Origin: an uncultured Acetobacteraceae bacterium | Lineage (GTDB): Bacteria > Pseudomonadota > Alphaproteobacteria > Acetobacterales > Acetobacteraceae | Assembly (NCBI GenBank): GCA_937930165.1 | Contig: CALGVL010000230.1 | Location: 1-12,343 of the forward strand | Length of the DNA: 12,343 nucleotides | Reading direction: 5' to 3' | Shown: in pieces, positions 6,224 to 12,343 of the stretch | Layout of the letters: each line of letters starts with the position of its first letter | Numbering within the stretch: the stretch's first letter is position 1 | Program-made: the position numbers and the translations under genes | The notes under the pieces: generated by a model | The model's database searches: none | What the model saw: only the letters and a program-made list of their open reading frames with translations | What the model was told of the DNA's origin: nothing

Positions 6224-6785
6224 CAGGATCTCCTCAACTCTTCCATGGTGGGCCGGACCGCGCAAAGGGGGCGGCTGGCCCGGATGACGGCAGGGGCGGT
6301 CGTGCGATGGCGGCGGCGCGCGGATCCCGTTGCGCGCGACGCCGGACTGGTCGCCGTCCAGGCCATGCAGACAGACGCCGGCAGCAGGTGATCGGCGGCG
6401 GCATGCCGCATCGCACCTCCCTCCTCCGCGTCTCCGCCGGAGGGGGCGCTGGTATTGCCCCGCGGCGTCGCGGGATGTTCGGTCAGACTCGCTGCCGCCA
6501 TCCCGTCCTGTCTGCGGTCCATGGACCGTCCTTCCCTGCTGCGGCACGTCGCTGCACTTCGACCGATCCGGCGGGGAGTCACTCCGTCCCGCGAATCGCA
6601 TGCAGCATCGTGCGCGCGAATCACGCTATCTGCACACGCAAGCTGCATGTCAACAGAAACCGCAACGACGCCCGCGCTTTTATGCCCGCATCGCGCTGAT
6701 GCGATCACCGCGCGGCACGCCATGCGGCGTATGCGCGGTGCGCCGTGGCGGGCAGCGGCGCATGCCATGCCGCGCCGCAGGGACG
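6224..6785. other. Non-coding stretch upstream of the histone-like gene
   Basis: I see no convincing gene here. Open frames on both strands are short, Arg/Pro/Cys-rich and lack good ribosome sites. It contains a perfect palindrome CGGTCCATGGACCG (6515-6528), a GGAGTCACTCC palindrome (6576-6586) and an AT-richer patch near 6615-6690 holding a promoter candidate. The prpC terminator bounds it on the right, so the region probably holds the promoter and a long leader of the histone-like gene, or a small RNA. Confidence 0.5.
6625..6653 (-). promoter_or_regulatory. Sigma70-type promoter candidate: TTGACA-N17-GATAGC
   Basis: On the minus strand a perfect TTGACA (6653 to 6648) is 17 bases from GATAGC (6630 to 6625), which shares three bases with TATAAT. 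A transcript would start near 6617 and run about 395 bases before the histone-like ATG at 6223. A perfect -35 with ideal spacing is unusual in such GC-rich DNA. A closer promoter for the gene is not obvious. Confidence 0.45.
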
Positions 6786-6815
6786 AAAACGGCCGCCGGT
6801 GATGCCGGCGGCCGT
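6786..6815 (-). terminator. Rho-independent terminator of prpC
   Basis: A perfect 11-base stem (6789-6799 with 6805-6815) closes a five-base loop and is followed, on the minus strand, by a run of four T (plus-strand A 6786-6789). It lies 50 bases past the prpC stop. A second, T-less perfect hairpin (6828-6835 with 6844-6851) sits between the stop and this terminator and may protect the mRNA 3' end. Confidence 0.85.
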
Positions 6816-6865
6816 GGCAAGCGGAAGCGCCGCGGCTTCCTGGCCGCGGCGTCGGTGCGCGCCCT

Positions 6866-8002
6866 TCAGCGCGCCGAGATCGGCGGCACCGGGCGCTGCT
6901 CCACGCCCGTGTACCAGGAGAGCGGGCGGATCAGCCGGTTGTCCGCGGCCTGCTCGATGACATGCGCCGCCCAGCCGGTGATGCGGCTGGCGACGAAGAT
7001 CGGGGTGAAGAGCGGAATGTCGAAGCCCATCAGGAAGTAGGCGGGGCCGGCCGGGAAATCGAGGTTCGGATGGATGTTCTTCCGCCGCAGCATCTCGTCG
7101 GCGAGGATCCGGCTGATCTCCATCCAGCGGCGGTCGCCCACCACCTCCGCCATCTTCTCGGCGTATTTCCGCATGGTCGGCACGCGGCTGTCGCCGTTCT
7201 TGTAGACCCGGTGGCCGAAGCCCATGACCAGGGCGCGGTGATCGAACTTGCCCTCCAGCCAGGCGACGGCCTTCGAGGGCTCCCCGATCTCCTGCAGCAT
7301 GTGCATCACCGCCTCATTCGCCCCGCCATGCAGCGGGCCCTTCAGCGCGGCGATGGCGGCGGTGATGGCGCCATGGATGTCGGCGCCGGTGGAGGTCACC
7401 GTCCGGGCGGTGAAGGTAGAGGCGTTGAAGGTGTGCTCGGCATAGAGAATGAGGCTGACGTCGAAGGCCTTGACAACCTCCGGCTGCGGCACCTCGCCGA
7501 AGACCAGGTTGAAGAAGTTCTCGGCGAAGGAGTGCTTCGGGTCCGGCGCCACCGGGTCCAGCCCCTTGCTGGCGCGATGGGCGGCGGCGATGGCGGTCGG
7601 GATCTTGGCCAGCAGCCGCAGCGCCTTGCGGCGGGTGGCGGGCTCGGAGGTATCGGCGCTTTCCGGATCCTCCATACCCATGAAGGAGACAGCGGTTCGG
7701 ATGGCGTCCATCGGATGGGCGCTGTGCGGGAAGGCCCGGATGACGCCGTGCAGCGCCGGGCTGATCTCCCGCTCCGCCGCCTCCGCCGCCTTGAACTCGG
7801 CGAGCTGGTCGCGGTTCGGCAGCTCCCCGTTCCAGAGGAGGTAGGCCACTTCCTCGAAGCTGCAATTCTCGCAGAGATCCTGCACGGCATAGCCGCGATA
7901 GGTCAGGCTGTTGGTCTCCGGCATCACCTTGGAGATGGCGGAGACATCGGCATAGACGCCGACAAGACCCTTCTTGATCTCGGGCTGGGTAGTCTCGCTC
8001 AT
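6866..8002 (-). CDS. prpC: 2-methylcitrate synthase (citrate synthase family)
   Basis: The 378-residue enzyme condenses propionyl-CoA with oxaloacetate to 2-methylcitrate, the entry step of the methylcitrate cycle. Relatives also accept acetyl-CoA. The catalytic triad of the family is visible: His225 (GPLHGGANEA), His264 (GFGHRVYKNGDSR) and Asp315 (HPNLDFPAG). Other family blocks are SLTYRGYAVQDLCENCSFEEVAYLLWNGELP (residues 32-62) and the C-terminal ITGWAAHVIEQAADNRLIRP (341-360). The short length and these blocks match PrpC rather than the longer hexameric GltA. I chose the ATG at 8002, with AGGAG upstream; the frame stays open to 8143 but the added residues are not family-like. It follows prpD on the same strand and ends at a strong terminator. 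prpB is not next to it. Confidence 0.92.
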   Translation of the reverse strand: MSETTQPEIKKGLVGVYADVSAISKVMPETNSLTYRGYAVQDLCENCSFEEVAYLLWNGELPNRDQLAEFKAAEAAEREISPALHGVIRAFPHSAHPMDAIRTAVSFMGMEDPESADTSEPATRRKALRLLAKIPTAIAAAHRASKGLDPVAPDPKHSFAENFFNLVFGEVPQPEVVKAFDVSLILYAEHTFNASTFTARTVTSTGADIHGAITAAIAALKGPLHGGANEAVMHMLQEIGEPSKAVAWLEGKFDHRALVMGFGHRVYKNGDSRVPTMRKYAEKMAEVVGDRRWMEISRILADEMLRRKNIHPNLDFPAGPAYFLMGFDIPLFTPIFVASRITGWAAHVIEQAADNRLIRPLSWYTGVEQRPVPPISAR

Positions 8003-8117
8003 GCGTTCGCTCCTGTGCTGGTCCTGTTGGTCCTGGGCGCGGGGGATGATTGCCCGGGACGGCGCGGAGGGCGAGGCCGTCCGACCGAAGCGGCAGCGGC
8101 AGCGGCCGGCAGGCGAA

Positions 8118-8139
8118 GGCAGGGGGCGATGCCCCTGCC
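8118..8139 (-). other. Intercistronic hairpin between prpD and prpC
   Basis: GGCAGGGG (8118-8125) pairs with CCCCTGCC (8132-8139) around a six-base loop, 10 bases after the prpD stop on the minus strand. No T-run follows. It could be a processing or partial termination site that sets the prpD:prpC ratio within the 147-base gap. Confidence 0.4.
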
Positions 8140-8149
8140 CCATTGCGGA

Positions 8150-9697
8150 TCAGAAGATTCCCGGCTTGCCGTCCAACAGCGTGCCAGCCGGCAGCGCCAG
8201 GTTCAGCACGCCAAGCTCCCCGGCCGGGATGCGCGCCAGGTCCTGCACATCGGCCAGGAAGCGGTTCGCCTCTCGCGTCGAGATGATGCCCTCGGTCAGG
8301 ATGCGGAACTTGTTGATGTAGTCCTCCCGGCCAAAGGGGCGGGCGCCGTTCGGATGGGCGTTGGCGACGCCGAGCTCGTCCTCCAGCTTGGTGCCGTCCT
8401 TCAGGAAGATCTCGACCCGGCCGCCGAAGGCCAGCTCGTTCGGGTCCTTCGAGTGGTAGCGACGGGTCCACTCCGGGTCCTCCCGGGTCTCGATCTTGTG
8501 CCACAGCCTGACCGTGTCCGGCCGGGCGGCGCGCTTCGGAGTGTAGCTGTCCACGTGGTGCCACCGCCCGTCCTGCAGGGCCACCGCGAAGATGTACATG
8601 ATCGAGTGATCGAGCGTCTCCCGGCTCGCCTTCGGGTCCATCTTCTGCGGGTCGTTCGCCCCGGTCCCGATCACGTAATGGGTGTGGTGGGAGGTGTGGA
8701 TGACGATCCGCTCGATGTCCTCGAAGTCCCGGATCTTCTCCCGCATGCGGAAGGCGAGGTCGATCAGGGCCTGGCTCTGGTACTCGGCCGAGTGCTCCTT
8801 GGTGTAGCTGTCCATGATGGCGCGCTTGGGCTCGCCCGGAGCCGGCAGCGGCACGTTGTAGTAGACCGGCTCATAGACCGCCTTGTCGCCCTCCCGGTCG
8901 CGCACCGTGCGGCCGGAGAGCACCCAGGCGATGACGCTGTCCTCGCCCTCATAGATGGGAGAGGGGGCGCCCTCCCCGCGCATGGCGCGGTCCACCGCCT
9001 CGATCGCCAGCTTGCCGGCATGGGCGGGGGCGAAGGCCTTCCAGGAGCTGATCTCGCCCTTGCGGGACTGGCGGAAGCTGATCGAGACATGCAGCGCCTG
9101 CTGCACCGCCTGGTAGATCACCTCCTGCTTCAGCCCGAGCAGCGCGCCGATGCCGGCGGCGGCGGAGGGGCAGAGATGGGCGATGTGGTCCACCTTGTGC
9201 TCGTGCAGGCAGATGGCGCGGACCAGGTCGATCTGGATCTCGTAGCCGGTGGCGAGGCCGCGGATCAGGTCCCGGCCCGACTTCTCCATGCTCTGGGCGA
9301 CCGCCAGGATGGGCGGGATGTTGTCGCCGGGGTGGGAGTAGTCGGCGGCCAGGAAGGTGTCGTGCATGTCCAGCTCGCGCACCGCCGTCCCGTTCGCCCA
9401 GGCTGCCCATTCGGGGGAGAAGCGCTTGGAGGAGGGCATGCCGAAGACCGTGGCGCCGCCCTTCCGCGGATGGCCGAGCGCCATGGCGCGGGCGGCGACG
9501 ACCGGCTTGCGGTTGATGGCGGCGATAGCGACAGCGGCGTTGTCGATGATCCGGTTGATGATCATCTCCTGCACGTCCTTCTGGACGGGCACCTTGTCAG
9601 CGGCGACCCCGGCGATCTTCCACGCAAGCTGCTCCTCGCGCGGCAACAGCGCCTTGGACGGATAGACCTTCACGGCGTGCATCTGCATTCTCGGCAT
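8150..9697 (-). CDS. prpD: 2-methylcitrate dehydratase, MmgE/PrpD family
   Basis: The 515-residue protein belongs to the MmgE/PrpD family and is predicted to dehydrate 2-methylcitrate to 2-methyl-cis-aconitate. The hallmark segment ELDMHDTFLAADYSHPGDN lies at residues 108-126, followed by LATGYEIQIDLVR (148-160) and HKVDHIAHLCPSAAAGIGALLGL (167-189). Its length and N-terminal block (LPREEQLAWKIAG...MIINRIIDNAAVAIAAINR) recall the actinobacterial, mycobacterial-type PrpD more than the 483-residue enterobacterial enzyme; this is from memory of the family. Starts are possible at 9697, 9688 or 9682: GGAG abuts the first ATG too closely, so 9688 or 9682 may be the true start. It is followed by prpC and preceded, on the same strand, by the LysR gene. 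Confidence 0.9.
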   Translation of the reverse strand: MPRMQMHAVKVYPSKALLPREEQLAWKIAGVAADKVPVQKDVQEMIINRIIDNAAVAIAAINRKPVVAARAMALGHPRKGGATVFGMPSSKRFSPEWAAWANGTAVRELDMHDTFLAADYSHPGDNIPPILAVAQSMEKSGRDLIRGLATGYEIQIDLVRAICLHEHKVDHIAHLCPSAAAGIGALLGLKQEVIYQAVQQALHVSISFRQSRKGEISSWKAFAPAHAGKLAIEAVDRAMRGEGAPSPIYEGEDSVIAWVLSGRTVRDREGDKAVYEPVYYNVPLPAPGEPKRAIMDSYTKEHSAEYQSQALIDLAFRMREKIRDFEDIERIVIHTSHHTHYVIGTGANDPQKMDPKASRETLDHSIMYIFAVALQDGRWHHVDSYTPKRAARPDTVRLWHKIETREDPEWTRRYHSKDPNELAFGGRVEIFLKDGTKLEDELGVANAHPNGARPFGREDYINKFRILTEGIISTREANRFLADVQDLARIPAGELGVLNLALPAGTLLDGKPGIF

Positions 9698-9735
9698 TCT
9701 CCGTATGGTTCGGGGCCGGCGGAGTTTTGCCCCCT

Positions 9736-9763
9736 CCCGCCCGCAGCGTCCATGGCGGGCAGG
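9736..9763 (-). other. Hairpin after the LysR stop
   Basis: CCCGCCCGC (9736-9744) faces GCGGGCAGG (9755-9763), nine pairs with one G-U in minus-strand RNA, starting right after the regulator stop. Without a T-run it is a weak terminator. I see no promoter boxes in the 67-base gap, so read-through from the regulator into prpD is possible. Confidence 0.3.
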
Positions 9764-9764
9764 G

Positions 9765-10673
9765 CTAGTCCGCCGGATGGTCGAGCAGTGCGTCGAAGGC
9801 CGCTGCCGCTGCGCTGGGCCGGCGCCCTGGCAGGCGCAGGCGGCTCAGCACCCGCCGCAGGGTGAGCAGACCGCCGGAAGCGGTGCGGAGCGGCGGAATG
9901 CACAGCCGGCCGAGTGCGATCTGGTCGGCCGCCGCCGCGGCGGAAACCACCGCCACGCCGACGCCGGCGGCGACAAGCTGCTTGATCGCCTCGGTGCTGC
10001 CCACTTCCAGGGTGCGGCGCGGCTGCACGCCCCAGGCGGCGAGTGCCTCGAATCCGACATCGCGCGTGCCGGAGCCTGGCTCCCGCACCAGGATGAGTTC
10101 CCCGGCCAGCGCCTCGGGCGCAGGCGCCTCCGTCGAGGCAAGCGGATGGGCGGCGCCGGCGACCAGCACCAACTCATCCTCGCCCCAGGGCTCCGTGAGC
10201 AGGCCGGGCTCCTCCACCGGGCCTTCCACCAGGGCGATGTCCAGCTCCCGCGCCAGCAGCAGCTCAGCGATCGCGCGGGTGTTGGCGCTGGTCAGGCGCA
10301 ATTCCACCTGCGGATGCCGGCGGTGGAAGGCGCCGATCCTGCGCGGCAGCAGATAGGTGGCGATGGTCGTGCTGGCGCCGATCGCCAGCGTGCCCCGGTG
10401 CAGCCCGCGGAAGGCGGCGAGGTCCTCCTCCGCCGCACGTTCCGCCGTGAACAGCGTGGCGGCATGGCCGGCGAGGACGCTGCCGGCCTCGGTCAGCGTC
10501 ACGCCACCCGGCCCGCCGCGCTCCAGCAGTCTTGTGCCGAGCTGCGCCTCCAGCTCCCGCACTCCTTTGGAGATGGCGGGCTGGCTGATGTGCAGCGCCT
10601 CGGCGGCGCGGGAGAAGCTGCGATGCCGCGCAACCATGGCGAAGAGGCGCAGCAGGTGGAGATTGATCGGCAT
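9765..10673 (-). CDS. LysR-family transcriptional regulator
   Basis: This 302-residue LysR-type regulator has an N-terminal winged helix-turn-helix at residues 3-62 (LHLLRLFAMVARHRSFSRAAEALHISQPAISKGVRELEAQLGTRLLER), a linker helix to about 88, and a periplasmic-binding-like effector domain to the end (GTLAIGAS at 93-100, then ELDIALVEG, LVAAGVGVAVVS). It would act as a cytoplasmic tetramer on DNA. It is divergent from the YeiH-type gene, as yeiE is from yeiH in enterobacteria, but also lies directly upstream of prpD-prpC on its own strand, so it may control either or both. The ATG at 10673 has GAGG only two bases away, a poor SD spacing that suggests weak expression. An inverted repeat covering the start codon suggests autoregulation. 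Confidence 0.92.
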   Translation of the reverse strand: MPINLHLLRLFAMVARHRSFSRAAEALHISQPAISKGVRELEAQLGTRLLERGGPGGVTLTEAGSVLAGHAATLFTAERAAEEDLAAFRGLHRGTLAIGASTTIATYLLPRRIGAFHRRHPQVELRLTSANTRAIAELLLARELDIALVEGPVEEPGLLTEPWGEDELVLVAGAAHPLASTEAPAPEALAGELILVREPGSGTRDVGFEALAAWGVQPRRTLEVGSTEAIKQLVAAGVGVAVVSAAAAADQIALGRLCIPPLRTASGGLLTLRRVLSRLRLPGRRPSAAAAAFDALLDHPAD

Positions 10674-10687
10674 AACCTCAGTCTATG
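10671..10687. promoter_or_regulatory. Candidate LysR-type box over the regulator start codon
   Basis: CATA (10671-10674) and TATG (10684-10687) form an inverted repeat with nine bases between, placing a T and an A exactly 11 bases apart: the T-N11-A pattern of LysR-type boxes. It overlaps the regulator ATG, a position suited to autorepression. Motifs this short need experimental support. Confidence 0.45.
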
Positions 10688-10697
10688 ACCGCATGGG

Positions 10698-10716
10698 ATA
10701 AATGTATTCGAGTTAT
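10698..10716. promoter_or_regulatory. Second inverted repeat, ATAA-N11-TTAT, in the LysR-yeiH intergenic region
   Basis: A perfect ATAA / TTAT inverted repeat spaced by 11 bases lies in the AT-rich core between the divergent genes, 25 bases downstream of the first box. Two sites on one DNA face are typical of tetrameric LysR regulators (recognition and activation sites). The spacing here is not the classical T-N11-A form, so it is a tentative call. Confidence 0.35.
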
Positions 10717-10784
10717 GGGGCGCCGGGGTGTAGCTCGCCCCGCCGATGGGCGGCAGGCCCGCCGCGTCCCCTCCCGAGGTTTCC

Positions 10785-11810
10785 ATGTCACTGATGCGAA
10801 CGGCGCAGCGACTGCTGCCGGGCGTCCTTCTCTGCTCCGCCGTCACCCTGGCCGCGATCCTGCTGCAGAAGGCCGAGGAAGCCGCCTTTGGCCATCCCTG
10901 GCTGGAGGCGCTGGTCCTGGCCATTCTGCTCGGCACCGCGGTCCGCTCCCTGTGGCAGCCCGGCCGGCAATATGATCCCGGCATCGGCTTCAGCGCGAAA
11001 TTCCTGCTGGAAGTGGCGGTGCTGCTGCTCGGGCTCTCGGTCAGCTACGGCGCCTTGCTCGCCGTGGGGCCGGGGCTGCTGCTTGGCATCGCCCTGCTGG
11101 TGGTGCTGGCGATCGGGGTCAGCTACCTGGTCGGCCGGGGGCTCGGCCTGTCGCACCGGCTCGCGATCCTGGTCGGCTGCGGCAATTCCATCTGCGGCAA
11201 TTCCGCCATCGCCGCCGTCGCCCCGGTGATCGGCGCGGAGGGCAAGGATGTCGCCGCCTCCATCGCCTTCACCGCGGTACTCGGCGTGGTGGTGGTGCTG
11301 GCCCTGCCGCTGCTGGTCACGATCGGGGGAGTGACGGAGACGCAATACGGCGTGGTTGCCGGGCTCACCGTCTATGCGGTGCCGCAGGTGCTGGCGGCGA
11401 CCGTGCCGGTCGGCATGGTCAGCGCGCAGCTCGGCATGCTGGTCAAGCTGGTGCGGGTGCTGATGCTGGGGCCGGTGGTGCTGCTGCTCTCCTTGGTCGC
11501 GGCGCAGGGGGCGGGTTCCGCGACAGGCGGGGCGCGGCCGCCGCTGCACCGGATGGTGCCATGGTTCGTCGTCGGATTCCTGGCCCTTGCCGGCCTGCGC
11601 TCGGCCGGGCTGGTGCCGAAGGCGGTGCTGGCGCCGGCGGCGGTGGCGGCAAATTTCCTGACCGTGCTGGCCATGGCGGCGCTCGGGCTCGGCGTTGATG
11701 TGCGGAGCGTGGCGCGGGCCGGGGGCCGGGTCACCGCCGCGGCGGTGCTGTCGCTGCTGTTCCTGCTGGGCATGAGCCTGCTGCTGGTCCGGCTGCTGCA
11801 CATCGCCTGA
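10785..11810 (+). CDS. YeiH/UPF0324 putative sulfate exporter, membrane protein
   Basis: This 341-residue, very hydrophobic protein of the UPF0324 (YeiH, putative sulfate exporter) family has about nine or ten predicted membrane helices. The family signature GCGNSICGNSAIAAVAPVIGAEGKDVAASIAF lies at residues 131-162. KLVRVLMLGP (221-230) and ANFLTVLAMAALGLGVDVRSV (289-309) are also typical. Export of sulfate or a related sulfur oxyanion is the family's assigned role but is weakly tested. I chose the ATG at 10785, with GAGG five bases before it; an in-frame ATG at 10746 would add 13 residues lacking family character. It is divergent from the LysR gene and probably controlled by it. Length is normal for the family. 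Confidence 0.88.
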   Translation: MSLMRTAQRLLPGVLLCSAVTLAAILLQKAEEAAFGHPWLEALVLAILLGTAVRSLWQPGRQYDPGIGFSAKFLLEVAVLLLGLSVSYGALLAVGPGLLLGIALLVVLAIGVSYLVGRGLGLSHRLAILVGCGNSICGNSAIAAVAPVIGAEGKDVAASIAFTAVLGVVVVLALPLLVTIGGVTETQYGVVAGLTVYAVPQVLAATVPVGMVSAQLGMLVKLVRVLMLGPVVLLLSLVAAQGAGSATGGARPPLHRMVPWFVVGFLALAGLRSAGLVPKAVLAPAAVAANFLTVLAMAALGLGVDVRSVARAGGRVTAAAVLSLLFLLGMSLLLVRLLHIA

Positions 11811-11889
11811 ACCGGCGGGGCCGGCGGTTGGCTCCGCCGCCGCCGCGGCCTAGGCTGCCGGCTCCCGAAACCGGTGCCGGAAACCAGCC

Positions 11890-12343
11890 ATGCCGACTCC
11901 TTTCGACCGAGTGATCCTGGGCGATCTGGTGTTGCCGGATCGCATCATCCCCGGCGGCTATGTCGCCGTACGGGGCGAGAGCATCGCCGCCATCGGCCAG
12001 GGCGCGCCGCCGCTGGCTGCCGAAATTGTGGATCATTTAGGCAAGCTGATTCTCCCCGGCCTGGTGGACGGGCACATGCACACCAGCAGCAGCACCGGCT
12101 GGCCGGGAATCGAGGGAGCAAGCATGTCCGCCGCCGCCGGCGGCGTCACCACCTGCGTGGACATGCCCTATGACGTGCCGCGCCCGGTCACGGATGCCAC
12201 CATCTTCCGGGAGAAGGTGGAGTGGGTGAACCGCACCTCCCATGTGGACATGGCGCTCTACGGCACCATCCGGAAGACCGGGGGCGTGGACGCCATCGCC
12301 GGCCTTGCGGAAGCGGGGGCCTGCAGCTTCAAGCTCTCCACTT
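11890..12343 (+). CDS. Allantoinase/dihydropyrimidinase-like cyclic amidohydrolase, N-terminal part
   Basis: The frame opens at ATG 11890 and runs off the window end (151 residues seen), so it is incomplete, not broken. It has the amidohydrolase layout: an N-terminal beta-sandwich start with VAVRGESIAAIGQG (residues 25-38), then LILPGLVDGHMHT (53-65) with metal-binding His62 and His64. AASAAGGVTT-like MSAAAGGVTTCVDMPYDVP (79-97) is characteristic of allantoinase-type enzymes, and SFKLST (146-151) places Lys148 where the family's carboxylated metal-bridging lysine sits. It should hydrolyse a cyclic amide such as allantoin, a hydantoin or a dihydropyrimidine; the substrate cannot be fixed from this part. 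The RBS is weak (CCGGAAACC). The spacer of 79 bases after the YeiH gene has GC-rich inverted repeats but no T-run. Confidence 0.85.
   Translation, partial: MPTPFDRVILGDLVLPDRIIPGGYVAVRGESIAAIGQGAPPLAAEIVDHLGKLILPGLVDGHMHTSSSTGWPGIEGASMSAAAGGVTTCVDMPYDVPRPVTDATIFREKVEWVNRTSHVDMALYGTIRKTGGVDAIAGLAEAGACSFKLST

Noticed and set aside
4968..6287. Long plus-strand frame (439 codons) across the NTF2-like and histone-like genes
   Set aside because: It is a shadow: low-complexity Ala/Arg/Val/Leu repeats opposite the Lys/Arg repeats, no RBS or recognisable domain, and it overlaps two well-supported genes.
6223..6768. Minus-strand 181-codon frame upstream of the histone-like gene
   Set aside because: It is Cys/Arg/Ala-rich without domain or good RBS, and overlaps the likely promoter and leader.
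6962..9865. 967-codon plus-strand frame
   Set aside because: It is antisense to prpC and prpD, with composition typical of the reverse of GC-rich coding DNA (Gly/Asp/His/Leu/Val-rich) and no domain.
11811..11889. Terminator after the YeiH-type gene
   Set aside because: GC-rich repeats such as GGCGG-N6-CCGCC occur, but arms are only five bases and no T-run follows.

Overview
The window is very GC-rich, with strongly GC-biased third codon positions, compact genes, good Shine-Dalgarno sites and short intergenic spacers. Together with its gene families this fits a chromosomal segment of an alphaproteobacterium, perhaps an Acetobacteraceae/Roseomonas-type environmental heterotroph. The genus is an inference from composition and gene style; no marker gene is present. 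I see no rRNA, tRNA, CRISPR array, complete insertion sequence or integrase.

Layout, left to right. (1) 1-1125: a small orphan protein with a TTG start (198-587, +) converges on a one-domain ankyrin protein (649-966, -), which has an AT-rich promoter with a perfect TATAAT. (2) 1126-4074: a RidA/YjgF-family gene (-) is divergent from a tight cupin / OtnK-type acid-sugar kinase / OtnC-type class II aldolase-decarboxylase operon (+). The last two steps resemble conversion of 3-oxo-tetronate to a triose phosphate, but no dehydrogenase or OtnI-type isomerase is present. (3) 4230-5445: a translationally coupled pair, a nitroreductase-fold flavoprotein and a SnoaL/NTF2-like protein, of unknown substrate. 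(4) 5523-6785: a histone H1/AlgP-like Lys/Arg/Ala/Pro repeat protein (-) with a good intrinsic terminator, preceded by about 560 bp with no convincing gene but a TTGACA-N17-GATAGC promoter candidate. (5) 6786-9697: 2-methylcitrate cycle genes prpD-prpC (-) with a strong terminator after prpC; prpB is absent. (6) 9765-11810: a LysR-type regulator (-), upstream of prpD and divergent from a YeiH/UPF0324 putative sulfate exporter (+), with two inverted repeats in the shared intergenic region. (7) 11890-end: the N-terminal part of an allantoinase/dihydropyrimidinase-like cyclic amidohydrolase, cut by the window edge.

The theme is peripheral carbon catabolism (four-carbon acid sugars, propionate, cyclic amides) plus housekeeping accessories (RidA detoxification, a nucleoid protein). 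I found no clear new defence or mobile system. The most open points are the role of the cupin in the OtnK/OtnC operon, the prpDC pair without prpB, the target of the LysR regulator, and the long leader of the histone-like gene.
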